Positions 1 through 7,991 of a stretch of 64,000 bases of DNA are shown piece after piece; the stretch's first letter is position 1, and every line of letters begins with the position of its first letter. The position numbers were made by a program, and so were the translations under genes. The stretch covers positions 806,001-870,000 of the forward strand of contig NZ_JTFC01000031.1 of NCBI RefSeq assembly GCF_003991225.1, read 5' to 3'. This DNA is from Candidatus Kurthia intestinigallinarum. GTDB taxonomy: Bacteria > Bacillota > Bacilli > Bacillales_A > Planococcaceae. The notes beneath the pieces are model-generated. The model did no database searches. It had not been told where the DNA came from and was given only the letters and a program-made list of their open reading frames with translations.

Positions 1-1
1 T

Positions 2-79
2 ACAGCGGAAAGTAATTGGTTTACTGACGAGTCGATGTATTCGTATAAATGGGACCAAGATTTCGAAGAATCGTTTTAA
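2..79 (+). CDS. C-terminal fragment of an unidentified gene (cut by window edge)
   Basis: An open frame enters from the left edge and ends at TAA (77-79); only 25 residues are visible, rich in acidic and aromatic residues and ending DFEESF. It is followed at 92 by one arm of a terminator-like hairpin, which supports a real gene end. Too little is present to name a family. Its stop faces the stop of the gene at 689 on the other strand, so the two are convergent. Confidence 0.5.
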   Translation, partial: TAESNWFTDESMYSYKWDQDFEESF

Positions 80-154
80 TATCGGTTTATAAAAAAAGAA
101 GGAATCGCCAACGCGAACTGACCTAAAAATCTGAGACAATATAAAAAGAAACAG

Positions 155-186
155 ACACTTTCAAAGAGAAAAATCTTTGGAGGTGT
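155..186 (+). promoter_or_regulatory. Hairpin hiding the Shine-Dalgarno sequence of the IS orfA
   Basis: Arms 155-167 and 174-186 pair over 13 bp (two G-U pairs) around a six-base loop. The 3' arm contains GGAGG, the ribosome binding site for the ATG at 193. Sequestering the transposase start in RNA read in from outside is a known IS safeguard; here it is inferred from pairing alone. The T-run after the stem also makes it terminator-like. Confidence 0.5.
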
Positions 187-192
187 TTTTTG

Positions 193-508
193 ATGGGCAA
201 AAAACAGACGTATTCATATGAAATAAAAGTTAAAGGCACATCATATATGAATACCAGCAAGCGGTTAAAGAAAAAGGCGTTATCATGAGCATGTCTCGTA
301 AAGGCACGCCCGCTGATAACGCCATCATTGAAACGTTCCACGCCAGTTTAAAATGCGAAACGTTTTATCTTGAAGGCTTTTGAGAACAACAAATGACGTT
401 GTCGTTCAAACTGTTCAAGCTTACATCAACTACGATAATCATACGCGAATTTTAGCAAAGTTAAACCACCTTTCTCCAGTTCAGTACCGGAAAAAGGTGG
501 CAAAACAA
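193..508 (+). pseudogene. Degraded IS3-family transposase (orfA start joined to orfB C-terminus)
   Basis: ATG 193 begins an orfA-like N-terminus (MGKKQTYSYE). After about 14 codons the sequence jumps to the orfB C-terminal part: MSRKGTPADNAIIETFHASL carries the conserved SRKG-PxDNAxxE signature of the DDE domain, and the end LAKLNHLSPVQYR is the typical IS3 OrfB tail. The frame is broken by an in-frame TGA near 380 and a frameshift near 440. Most of orfA and the first two catalytic acidic residues of orfB are missing, so no active transposase can be made. A sister copy with the same joint lies at 17490-17955. Confidence 0.8.
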
Positions 509-614
509 GAATTTGACGGCGACTCCTAGGGGAATAGCATGAGTGGAAGACCCCGCAGTGAGCTTGCGAGCGAGGCGGCTTCCGCCATGCCCCAGGAAAG
601 CGTCCGTCAAATTC
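509..614. repeat. 106-bp GC-rich palindromic repeat, copy 1
   Basis: It is bounded by a perfect 11-bp inverted repeat (GAATTTGACGG / CCGTCAAATTC) and contains nested dyads (GGAAGACCCC, GAGGCGGCTTCC). It sits exactly at the end of the broken orfB, upstream of the IS right end. A second copy lies at 17535-17650 on the other strand. Its base composition is clearly richer in G+C than the surroundings. Short frames across it are artefacts. Confidence 0.75.
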
Positions 615-688
615 AGCTGAAAGAATGTGTCTTTTTCTTTGTCTCACTTTCGTGGATCAGTTCCAACGTGATTCCCTCTTTTTTTATT

Positions 689-991
689 CTACCATTCTCG
701 TACGACACGATTTAAACGGAACCACTGGCGCATAATTTTTGAATGCGTCAGTAATTTCTTACGCCAATTATTTTCCTGTGCGGAAATAATCGCTTGTAAA
801 AAATGTGTCATCTGGCCTTCACCTAATTCTGTCGGTGAAATTAATACCTGCATTTGATAATCAATATAGCCTTGCTTGGCAGCGAAAGCGATTAATTGTT
901 GCATTTCCTTCGTCAATGCAACACGGTCATCTTTTTCATAAAATTTTAACACACGCTCAAAAGTTTGCTGTGCTTTTTGTTGTACATCCAT
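689..991 (-). CDS. Small conserved-looking protein of unknown function, coupled to the helicase
   Basis: A 100-residue charged helical protein beginning MDVQQKAQQTF and ending VVREW. The ATG at 991 lies two bases beyond the stop of the upstream helicase gene, which indicates translational coupling; a longer frame starting inside the helicase gene is less likely. No signal peptide or membrane segment is seen. I do not recognise the family. Its position suggests a cofactor or accessory of the UvrD-like helicase, but that is context only. Confidence 0.65.
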   Translation of the reverse strand: MDVQQKAQQTFERVLKFYEKDDRVALTKEMQQLIAFAAKQGYIDYQMQVLISPTELGEGQMTHFLQAIISAQENNWRKKLLTHSKIMRQWFRLNRVVREW

Positions 992-993
992 TG

Positions 994-3204
994 CTAAACC
1001 TCTCCAACACGACGAAGCATTCCTTTTTGCAAACAAAAATCAATCATAAATTGCTTCGTACCATAATGCTCAAAAACTAGTTCAATCTCATTGCCATTAA
1101 TTCGTTTAATATAGCCTTTACTATATAAATGATGTTCAATTTCCATGCCGCGATGCAAGTCACTACGTTCTGTAATTGCATCCTCTGGAATATCGCGTGC
1201 CACTTTTTTTTGCTGGTAGGATTTATTGGTCACTACTGCCTTACGCTCAATTGCTGGCTCCTTAAAATCAAAGTCTTTTACCTTCTCACCTTGTAAGATA
1301 GCCTTTACATCATCTAAGAAGACAGAGGGGGCCGTTTTTTCTTCATTATTTTGCTCATAGGTTAATAGCTCTAATCTCGTTTTGGCACGCGTCATACCGA
1401 CATAAAACAAGCGCACAGCCTCTTCCATCTTCGCTTCTTTACCGTCTTTGTATTCCTTAATATCATCTGGCGCTGGAATAATGCCATCCACAAGGTCTAT
1501 CATATATACCCGGTCAAACTCTAACCCCTTGGCACTATGGAACGTCGACAATGTCACCACCCCAGGGCGCTTCTCGCTTGATTGACGCATAATTTCCTCA
1601 AGACGTGTCAGACGCTTCGCGAATGCCGTTAAATCCGGTAATCCCTCCGCAATATACTCGAGCTGCGTGACGATACCAAGTAAACGATCCTCATTTAATT
1701 TCAAATGCTCTGCCGTACGCTGCAAGCTCTTCTCATAGCCTAAGTCATGACGAATCATTTGAATGGCGTCCTTTGGTGGCAAATCTTTTAATGTACGAAT
1801 TTTCTTTTTCGCCTTGCGAAGTGCCTGCTCCTGATAAGGCGCATGCACATTTGTCGCAAGCTGATCGAAAACAGACGTCGTACGGTCATTTTTATTTAGC
1901 AACTGTGTGATTTGCGCTTTTTTAATATAGGCATTCATTTTCGGGTAAATGCGCTCTAAAATATCCGCTCGCTTATCATTAAATGTCAGACGCATAAAAT
2001 TTAAAATATCTTCAATAATGAAATGACGGAAAAACTTCACATCGACTTCCTTCATATAAAATGGAATTTGATGCTTTTCAAGCGCATCCACAAGTCGGAT
2101 AGCAGATGTATTATTACGATACAATACCGCAATTTCCCCCGCATCTTGTGTACGTTCAATTTCCTCTACTACATAATTGAGCTGTAACGTATAACGGCGC
2201 ATATTATGAATGATTGGTGGCCGCCCATGCCCATTTTCAGTAAACATTTTCTTATCATAGCGCTTTTTATTGCGCTTAATAAAATGGTCTGCCACATCGG
2301 TAATTTCCTTTGTCGAGCGATAATTTTGTGCCATCGTCAGTACGACTGCATCTGGATAGACTTTTGGAAACTCGAGTAACTTTTCTACATCTGAGCCTCG
2401 CCAAGAAAAAATCGATTGGTCATCATCTGCTACAATACACAAATTATTATGTGGTGCCGCTAAAATACGGACAATTTCATGCTGAATAACAGAATTATCC
2501 TGGCCCTCATCGGTTAAAACATATTCAAACTGCTGCTGATAATGTGTGCGAATTGCTTCGTCATCGCGTAAAATCTCATAGCAATATGTTAGCATATCAT
2601 CAAAATCTAAGAGCACATTGACCCCATCACGGCGCTTGAATTCCTCATAGCGAGTTAAAATTTCTGCCGCATCCGTTAGACTACAAGGAGCTTCCTTTAA
2701 ACGCTCACCTTCTAGCATACGGTTTTTCACATAGCTAATATACGTCAACAGCTCATCCATCTCATCTTCTGTTGGCTGCGTTTTTCGCTTTTCTGTAAAG
2801 AGATTACGTAAAATGATTTTTTTATTCCACTGCATATCCTTCGTACCTTCAATTAAACGGAACTGACGACCGGTTTTATAAAAATATTGCCGCACAATTT
2901 GATAAGCCAAGCTATGAATCGTTGAGAAATGAATACGTTCATGCGTCAATGTGCCAAAAAAGCGTTCAAAGCGCTCACTCATATCACGTGCCGCCGCTTT
3001 ACTAAACGTCATTGCTAAAATGCGCTGTGGTGCGATTTTTTTCTCAAGTAATAAATAGCCAATTTTCATATTTAATGTCGTCGTTTTCCCAGAACCAGGT
3101 GATGCGAGTAACAACAATGGCCCGTCCGCACATTGTACGGCCTTACGTTGTACATCATTTAGATCCACACCCGTCACACGCTCCATCGTCTTAAAAAAAT
3201 CCAT
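994..3204 (-). CDS. yjcD: UvrD/PcrA-type superfamily 1 DNA helicase (YjcD-like)
   Basis: ATP-dependent 3'-5' DNA helicase of 736 residues, the size of B. subtilis YjcD. Motifs appear in order: Q-motif DVQRKAVQ near residue 17, Walker A SPGSGKTTT near 35, motif Ia AMTFSKAAA, motif II as DEGQD near 235, motif III DDDQSIFSWRG, motif IV QNYRST, motif V TFHSAKGLEFD near 550 and motif VI FYVGMTRAK near 605. The C-terminal 100 residues are charged and lack UvrD domains, as expected for this shorter group. Expected role is repair or fork processing. The start has an AGGAAGTA site upstream. It shares an operon with the small gene at 689-991. Confidence 0.85.
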   Translation of the reverse strand: MDFFKTMERVTGVDLNDVQRKAVQCADGPLLLLASPGSGKTTTLNMKIGYLLLEKKIAPQRILAMTFSKAAARDMSERFERFFGTLTHERIHFSTIHSLAYQIVRQYFYKTGRQFRLIEGTKDMQWNKKIILRNLFTEKRKTQPTEDEMDELLTYISYVKNRMLEGERLKEAPCSLTDAAEILTRYEEFKRRDGVNVLLDFDDMLTYCYEILRDDEAIRTHYQQQFEYVLTDEGQDNSVIQHEIVRILAAPHNNLCIVADDDQSIFSWRGSDVEKLLEFPKVYPDAVVLTMAQNYRSTKEITDVADHFIKRNKKRYDKKMFTENGHGRPPIIHNMRRYTLQLNYVVEEIERTQDAGEIAVLYRNNTSAIRLVDALEKHQIPFYMKEVDVKFFRHFIIEDILNFMRLTFNDKRADILERIYPKMNAYIKKAQITQLLNKNDRTTSVFDQLATNVHAPYQEQALRKAKKKIRTLKDLPPKDAIQMIRHDLGYEKSLQRTAEHLKLNEDRLLGIVTQLEYIAEGLPDLTAFAKRLTRLEEIMRQSSEKRPGVVTLSTFHSAKGLEFDRVYMIDLVDGIIPAPDDIKEYKDGKEAKMEEAVRLFYVGMTRAKTRLELLTYEQNNEEKTAPSVFLDDVKAILQGEKVKDFDFKEPAIERKAVVTNKSYQQKKVARDIPEDAITERSDLHRGMEIEHHLYSKGYIKRINGNEIELVFEHYGTKQFMIDFCLQKGMLRRVGEV

Positions 3205-3420
3205 GTATTACTTCCTCCGTTCAAAAATCATCTATCCTCTATTATACACATTTCTGCTTTTGACAAGGCAGTAGGTGCTTTCAAAAAACGTGGCCACCTC
3301 ACTACAACGCTTTTCTTCTGCATAATGAACGAAATATTTTGAATTGACTAAAAATTGCGTACTTTATTAGGAATAGTATGTTAAAATGAACAAATATAAT
3401 TTTACCTAGGAGGCAATACT

Positions 3421-4680
3421 ATGGAAGCAACTGAAAAACGCGTTCAAGTTGAGAATGTGTTAATCGCACATCAATTATTAAAAGATGTCGTCAAACACAC
3501 CCCGCTTGAGAAGGATGATTTCTTATCAAAAAAATACGATTGTACCGTCTATTTAAAACGTGAGGACTTACAACATGTACGTTCATTTAAATTACGTGGT
3601 GCATTCTATAAAATTAAAACAATTGAGGAGACTGCCCGTGAAAGTGGCGTCGTATGTGCATCAGCAGGAAATCATGCACAAGGCGTTGCTTTCGCGTGTG
3701 CCCATCTAGGCATTCACGCGCATATCTTTATGCCAACGACTACGCCGAATCAAAAAATCGAGCAAGTACGCATGTTTGGACGCGACTATGTTGAAATTAT
3801 TTTAGCAGGTGATACATTTGATGCCTCTTCTAAAGCGGCACAGGAATTTTGCGAAGCCGAAAATCATATCTTCATTCACCCGTTTGATGACTTAGATGTT
3901 ATTGCGGGTCAGGGCACCGTTGCCGTAGAAATTATGAATGATATTGAGGAGCCAATCGACTACATTTTCGGTAGTATTGGCGGTGGCGGACTGATTTCTG
4001 GTGTCTCAACATATATTAAAAATTTGTCTCCTAAATCTCAAATTATTGGCGTCGAACCTGCAGGAGCTGCCAGCATGAAAGCAGCACTTGCTGAGCATTA
4101 TCCAGTCGAGCTACCAAAAATTGATAAGTTCGTCGATGGCGCTGCTGTACAATGTGCCGGTGAACTTACATCAAAAATTTGTGAGCAATTGGTCGATGAC
4201 ATCGTTGTCGTGCCAGAAGGTAAAGTGTGTACGTCTATTTTAGAGCTTTATAATAAGCAAGCCATCGTCGCTGAACCAGCGGGCGCATTATCCGTGTCTG
4301 CACTTGATTACTACAAGGATCAAATCAAAGGCAAAGCCGTTGTTTGTATTATTAGCGGCGGTAACAATGATATTGGTCGTATGCAGGAAATCAAAGAGAA
4401 GTCATTGATTCATGAAGGGCTACTTTATTACTTCATCGTCAGCTTCCCACAACGTGCCGGCGCACTTCGCCAGTTCCTAACAGAGGTGCTTGGTCCAAAT
4501 GATGATATTACAACATTTGAATATACGAAGAAAAACAATAAAGAAAGCGGCCCTGCATTAGTCGGCATCGAGTTAAAACATCCTGGCGACTACAATGCGC
4601 TGCTCGCACGCTTTAAATCAAATGGCTTTGACTATATGGAAGTTAATAATGATAGCACTTTATTTACATTACTCGTTTAA
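3421..4680 (+). CDS. ilvA: Threonine ammonia-lyase (threonine deaminase)
   Basis: PLP enzyme that converts L-threonine to 2-oxobutyrate and ammonia, the first step toward isoleucine. The 419 residues match the short Bacillus form. The PLP lysine is in SFKLRGAF near residue 58; SAGNHAQG (80-87) and the phosphate loop GSIGGGGLISG (about 184-194) are intact. The C-terminal ~80 residues carry the single ACT-like domain (YYFIVSFPQRAGALRQF), which gives feedback control by branched-chain amino acids. ATG at 3421 follows AGGAGG with seven-base spacing. It is monocistronic and is followed by repeat copy R1. Assignment as biosynthetic IlvA rather than catabolic TdcB rests on the regulatory domain. Confidence 0.93.
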   Translation: MEATEKRVQVENVLIAHQLLKDVVKHTPLEKDDFLSKKYDCTVYLKREDLQHVRSFKLRGAFYKIKTIEETARESGVVCASAGNHAQGVAFACAHLGIHAHIFMPTTTPNQKIEQVRMFGRDYVEIILAGDTFDASSKAAQEFCEAENHIFIHPFDDLDVIAGQGTVAVEIMNDIEEPIDYIFGSIGGGGLISGVSTYIKNLSPKSQIIGVEPAGAASMKAALAEHYPVELPKIDKFVDGAAVQCAGELTSKICEQLVDDIVVVPEGKVCTSILELYNKQAIVAEPAGALSVSALDYYKDQIKGKAVVCIISGGNNDIGRMQEIKEKSLIHEGLLYYFIVSFPQRAGALRQFLTEVLGPNDDITTFEYTKKNNKESGPALVGIELKHPGDYNALLARFKSNGFDYMEVNNDSTLFTLLV

Positions 4681-4700
4681 TCCATCCTATGAATGAAAAT

Positions 4701-4837
4701 AGAGGCTTTGACATACGTGTAAAAACAGCCGCTCCTAGGAGTATAAGAAAAACCGGAATCGTGCCATAGCGCGGTTCCGGTTTTTCATTGCGCACGCGAA
4801 AAAAAGGAAAATGACGTGTTTTGTCCCAGTCTCTTTT
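4701..4837. repeat. Nested-hairpin repeat R1 (intergenic, between convergent genes)
   Basis: First of seven ~135-bp copies. The outer arms are AGAGGCTTTGACATACG and TTTTGTCCCAGTCTCTT; the centre is an AACCGGAAtCG...CGcGGTTCCGGTTTTT hairpin with T-runs on both strands. It lies between ilvA (+) and the ABC transporter (-) and probably terminates both. Confidence 0.85.
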
Positions 4838-4844
4838 GTTATAC

Positions 4845-4884
4845 AAAAAAACACTTTCAAAGATTTGTACATCTTTGAAAGTGT
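4845..4884 (-). terminator. Terminator of the ABC transporter operon
   Basis: A perfect 14-bp stem (4851-4864 / 4871-4884) with loop TTGTAC, followed on the minus strand by T-rich sequence (4845-4850). The stem sequence ACACTTTCAAAGA is the same as in the two IS3-derived elements (155-186 and 17918-17951). Confidence 0.8.
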
Positions 4885-4893
4885 CTGCATTTT

Positions 4894-5691
4894 TCACGTC
4901 GATAATAAGGCGCGGTCCGATACCATTTTTTCACCACGAATACGCTGGAACTCATTCATTAAATCTTCAATTGTTAAGTTCTTTTTATCCTCAGGTGATA
5001 CTTCTAAAATGATTTGACCCTTATCCATCATAATTAGGCGATTGCCTAAATCAATCGCTTGCTGCATATCATGCGTAATCATTAGCGTCGTTAATTGATC
5101 CTTTTCAACAAGCTCTTTTGTTAGGCCAGTAATCAATGCGGCGCGTGACGGATCAAGCGCGGCTGTATGCTCATCTAGCAGTAAAATATCTGGCTTTGTA
5201 AAGGTCGCCATTAAAAGCGATAATGCCTGACGTTCACCGCCTGATAGCATCCCAACCTTAGCATTTAGACGATTTTCTAAGTTTAAGTGAAGTGACTCAA
5301 GTGCCGTTAAGAAAATTTCCTTACGTGCCTTGGATACACCACTACGCAGGCCACGTGGTTTATTACGCGAATAGGCTAGAGCCAAATTTTCTTGAATCGT
5401 CATCGTCGGTGCAGTACCCGCCATTGGATCCTGGAATACGCGACCAATGTATTTTGAGCGCTTATATTCAGGGAGCGCTGTGACGTCCTTATGATTAATT
5501 GTAATCGAGCCCACATCTGGTGTGAGTGCGCCTGAAATCATATTCATCATCGTTGACTTACCCGCACCGTTACTCCCAATAATCGTCACAAAATCGCCCG
5601 CTTCAAGCGTTAAATTAATATGATTAAGTGCGATTTTTTCATCGGGAGTGCCCTCGTTAAAAATTTTATGAATATGTTGTAAATTAAGCAA
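4894..5691 (-). CDS. ABC transporter ATP-binding protein (TrpXYZ-type)
   Basis: Cytoplasmic ATPase of 265 residues: Walker A GSNGAGKST near residue 39, Q-loop FQDPMAG, signature LSGGERQA near 150, Walker B ILLLDEHTAALD near 170, H-loop ITHD. It energises the permease encoded just upstream. The start codon is TTG at 5691, overlapping the permease stop by eight bases (TTGCTTAA) behind GGGGAGAA, so the pair is translationally coupled. Close relatives in streptococci (TrpXYZ) take up tryptophan; here the substrate is not provable from sequence. Confidence 0.85.
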   Translation of the reverse strand: MLNLQHIHKIFNEGTPDEKIALNHINLTLEAGDFVTIIGSNGAGKSTMMNMISGALTPDVGSITINHKDVTALPEYKRSKYIGRVFQDPMAGTAPTMTIQENLALAYSRNKPRGLRSGVSKARKEIFLTALESLHLNLENRLNAKVGMLSGGERQALSLLMATFTKPDILLLDEHTAALDPSRAALITGLTKELVEKDQLTTLMITHDMQQAIDLGNRLIMMDKGQIILEVSPEDKKNLTIEDLMNEFQRIRGEKMVSDRALLST

Positions 5692-6715
5692 GTGGCTTCT
5701 CCCCTTCCGGCATCGTAGCGACTTGTCTCATCAGCTCAGCTCGACGTTTTGCACGACGTTTTTTCTCTTTATATTTACCCATTGCATATGGAATAACAAG
5801 TGCGATAATAACGACGATTGCTGTAATTAACTTTAAATCACCTGTATCTAGGAATTCCACTTGTAACGCAAGTGAAATGACGACGCGGTAAATAATCGCC
5901 CCGAAAATAACTGCAAGTGTTGCACGGACAATCGTTTTCTTACCGAAGATAGCTTCTCCGATAATCACCGATGCAAGGCCGATAACAATCATCCCAATCC
6001 CCATACCAGCATCCGCAAATTTATTTAGCTGTGCGATTAATGCACCTGATAATGCCACTAATGCATTCGATAATCCTAATGCAAAAATTTTCACACTATC
6101 TGTATTCGCTGAAAAGCTACGAATCATTTTCACATTGTCGCCTGTAGCGCGTAATGCTAAGCCGAACTCTGTTTTTAAGAACCAGTCTAAAATAAATTTA
6201 AGAATAAAGACGACGATAAACATCACAATCACGATACCCCATGTACGAGGTAAGCTCGTTAAGCCTGTTGCGGCTAAAAGATTGTTAAGTGTGTCATCAA
6301 TGCCTAATTTTGACCAAAAATTATGTAGCATCGTGAATACGGTATCTGAATTCGATAATGGAATATTTGGTCGTCCTACAGCATTTTCTGTCGTTAAGCC
6401 CATAATTCGAAGATTAATCGAATACAGTGCAATCATCATTAAAATCCCGGCTAAAAGCTCATTAATATGTGCTTTCGTGTGTAAAATCCCTGTGATGCTA
6501 CCAGCGACAAAGCCCGCTAGTAGTGCACATAATGTTGCAAGTAATGGATTATAACCAAATGTAATCATCGTCGCGGCTGTTGCAGCGCCCGTTACAAAGC
6601 TACCGTCTACTGTTAAGTCTGGAAAATCTAAAACCCGGAATGTAAGGTACACGCCAAGTGCCATAATTGCGTAGATAATCCCCTGTTCAACAGATCCAAA
6701 GAGTGCTGTAAACAT
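5684..6715 (-). CDS. ABC transporter permease (TrpXYZ-type, BPD_transp_2 family)
   Basis: Integral membrane protein of 343 residues with eight or nine hydrophobic segments and the VDGSFVTGAAT loop typical of the LivH/M-like permease family used by TrpY-type importers. The basic C-terminal tail (KEKKRRAKRRAE) is cytoplasmic. ATG at 6715 follows AGGAGATGATTCAGT. It lies between the binding-protein gene and the ATPase gene in one operon. It forms the membrane channel, presumably as a homodimer. Confidence 0.85.
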   Translation of the reverse strand: MFTALFGSVEQGIIYAIMALGVYLTFRVLDFPDLTVDGSFVTGAATAATMITFGYNPLLATLCALLAGFVAGSITGILHTKAHINELLAGILMMIALYSINLRIMGLTTENAVGRPNIPLSNSDTVFTMLHNFWSKLGIDDTLNNLLAATGLTSLPRTWGIVIVMFIVVFILKFILDWFLKTEFGLALRATGDNVKMIRSFSANTDSVKIFALGLSNALVALSGALIAQLNKFADAGMGIGMIVIGLASVIIGEAIFGKKTIVRATLAVIFGAIIYRVVISLALQVEFLDTGDLKLITAIVVIIALVIPYAMGKYKEKKRRAKRRAELMRQVATMPEGEKPLA

Positions 6716-6732
6716 ACTGAATCATCTCCTAT

Positions 6733-7722
6733 TTATTCAACTACCTCTGCATCCCAGTCTTTATCGATGTCGATGCCTAATTTATCTGCAGTTTCTTTAT
6801 TAATTTCGAATTTTAAATTTGCTGGGTATGCTGCTGGAATATCGGCAGGTTTTTTACCGTCCTCTAAAATCTCAGCCGCCATTTCGCCCGCTTCTTTACC
6901 AATATCATAATAGCTGAAGCCGTAAGCACCTAAACCACCACGTGCTACAGAATCAAGCTCACCAACCATAACTGGTTTTTTCTTTGCTTCTGCTACGTCT
7001 AATACAGACTCTAATGCTGAAACTACTGTATTATCTGTGATAATGTAGAATGCATCTACTTTATCAACTAATGATTCCGTTGCTTGTTTTACTTCTGCTG
7101 AAGTAGAAGCTGATGCCTCAACGATTGTGACACCGTTCTCTTTTGCTGCTTCTTTCGCACGATCTACTTGCACACGTGAATTTTGCTCACCTGAGTTAAA
7201 GACCATGCCGATTTTTTTCGCCTCTAATTCCTCCGCTAAAAACTTCACTGTATTTGGAATCGCATCTGGATGTGTATCTACTGTACCGGTTACATTGCCG
7301 CCTGGTTTTTCCATTGAATCGATTAGTTCCGCACCTACCGCATCTGTTACAGATGTAAATAAGGTTGGAATATCTGACGTTGCTGCCGCCACAGCTTGTG
7401 CAGATGGAGTTGCATTTGTGAAAATAACATCTGGTGCTGCTGCGACTAAGTTATTTGCCGCTGTCGTATTAATACTCGCATCACCCTGTGCATTTTCCTC
7501 CTGATATTTCACGTCAAGACCCGCTTCATCAAGCGCTGCTTTAAAACCTTTTGTTGCTTCATTTAACGAAGGGTGCTCCACATATTGTAAGATGCCAACA
7601 TTATATGTTTTGTCACCTGACTCTGCTTTTGAACTGTCATCTGCTGCTTTATCCCCGCCACATGCAGCTAGTGCTAACGCTGCTGTCGCTGTTAATGCTA
7701 GTAAGCTAAAACGTTTCTTCAT
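6733..7722 (-). CDS. ABC transporter substrate-binding lipoprotein (TrpX-type, DUF534)
   Basis: 329-residue lipoprotein. The start is taken at ATG 7722 (MKKRFSLLAL) behind GGGGGAAATA rather than at the longer frame. A hydrophobic signal ends in lipobox LAAC, after which the mature protein is acidic. The body (NVGILQYVEHPSLNEA...) matches the ABC-type uncharacterised transport family that includes streptococcal TrpX, a tryptophan/aromatic amino acid binder. First gene of a three-gene operon; the ligand remains inferred. The promoter region contains two dyads (7788-7817, 7833-7850). Confidence 0.87.
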   Translation of the reverse strand: MKKRFSLLALTATAALALAACGGDKAADDSSKAESGDKTYNVGILQYVEHPSLNEATKGFKAALDEAGLDVKYQEENAQGDASINTTAANNLVAAAPDVIFTNATPSAQAVAAATSDIPTLFTSVTDAVGAELIDSMEKPGGNVTGTVDTHPDAIPNTVKFLAEELEAKKIGMVFNSGEQNSRVQVDRAKEAAKENGVTIVEASASTSAEVKQATESLVDKVDAFYIITDNTVVSALESVLDVAEAKKKPVMVGELDSVARGGLGAYGFSYYDIGKEAGEMAAEILEDGKKPADIPAAYPANLKFEINKETADKLGIDIDKDWDAEVVE

Positions 7723-7787
7723 CCCTATTTCCCCCATGTTCTATGTAGTCTTATTTGCTATTATTGCAACTGAAAATTAAATCGTCA

Positions 7788-7817
7788 ATAAAATTATGAA
7801 TATTTAGATAATTTTAT
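7788..7817. promoter_or_regulatory. Perfect 10-bp inverted repeat upstream of the ABC operon
   Basis: ATAAAATTAT (7788-7797) and ATAATTTTAT (7808-7817) are perfect inverted arms with a 10-base spacer, 65-95 bp before the lipoprotein start. It may be an operator; the AT-rich composition makes chance more likely than usual. Confidence 0.35.
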
Positions 7818-7832
7818 ACGTTAAACAGTTAC

Positions 7833-7850
7833 GCTTTAAAGTATTAAAGC
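7833..7850. promoter_or_regulatory. 18-bp dyad, candidate operator
   Basis: GCTTTAA-AGTA-TTAAAGC is a perfect 7+4+7 dyad in the divergent region between the ABC operon and queT. The geometry suits a dimeric regulator. No known consensus recognised. Confidence 0.4.
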
Positions 7851-7903
7851 ATAAAAATTTAGTTTTAACAACACTTTTATGGCATGAACATTTTACGTCT
7901 TTT

Positions 7904-7932
7904 TTGACTTTCTTTATAAAAATCGCTAAAAT
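7904..7932 (+). promoter_or_regulatory. Sigma-A promoter of queT
   Basis: TTGACT (7904-7909), 17-base spacer, TAAAAT (7927-7932). Transcription would begin about 7939, just before the riboswitch stem at 7944. Confidence 0.65.
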
Positions 7933-7942
7933 ATACTTCTGA

Positions 7943-7982
7943 CCGTGGTTCGAGACCATCCCACGTAAAAAAACTAAGGAGC
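7943..7982 (+). promoter_or_regulatory. preQ1-I riboswitch (translational type)
   Basis: P1 stem CGTGG (7944-7948) / CCACG (7961-7965), loop TTCGAGACCATC, then the A-rich tail AAAAAAACTA that forms the pseudoknot, running directly into AAGGAG, the Shine-Dalgarno of queT. This is the class I preQ1 aptamer layout. Overlap of the tail with the ribosome site indicates control of translation by bound preQ1. Confidence 0.9.
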
Positions 7983-7991
7983 GAAAAAAAT

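Larger units (their letters stand above)
114..664 (+). mobile_element. Internally deleted IS3-family (IS150-like) element with terminal repeats and target duplication
   Basis: The left end (GAACTGACC at 115-123, then GAGACAAT and AAAAAGAAACAGACAC) matches the inverted right end (GAACTGATCC, then GTGAGACAAAG and AAAAAGACAC) read back from 664. This is the layout of IS3/IS150-group ends. AACG occurs on both sides (110-113 and 665-668) and looks like a 4-bp target duplication. Inside are an orfA start, a C-terminal orfB piece with a stop and frameshift, and a 106-bp GC-rich palindrome. At 551 bp it is far shorter than a complete IS3 element (about 1.2-1.5 kb), so it could only have moved with transposase supplied in trans. 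Confidence 0.75.
92..684. terminator. Bidirectional terminator split by IS insertion
   Basis: The left arm (AAAGAAGGAATC, about 96-106) and right arm (GATTCCCTCTTT, about 670-682, followed by a T-run) pair with one mismatch once the sequence between them is removed, giving a hairpin with loop GCCAACGT. It resembles the intact terminators at 38009 and 47907, which also begin AAAGAAGGAAT. The inserted DNA (114-664) lies in the loop. Confidence 0.65.

Noticed and set aside
426-647. 73-residue minus-strand ORF over the GC-rich repeat (and the similar one at 17443-17646)
   Set aside because: It falls wholly in the palindromic repeat and IS end, has no ribosome site and follows the repeat's composition; a non-coding artefact.
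4701-4837. Central hairpins of the seven repeats as small RNA genes
   Set aside because: No promoter is visible in the copies and their position at gene ends with T-runs on both strands fits termination better.
7738-7940. T-box upstream of the TrpX-type ABC operon
   Set aside because: No specifier stem, no AG-bulge and no GGGTGGNACC T-box sequence on either strand; only simple dyads are present.
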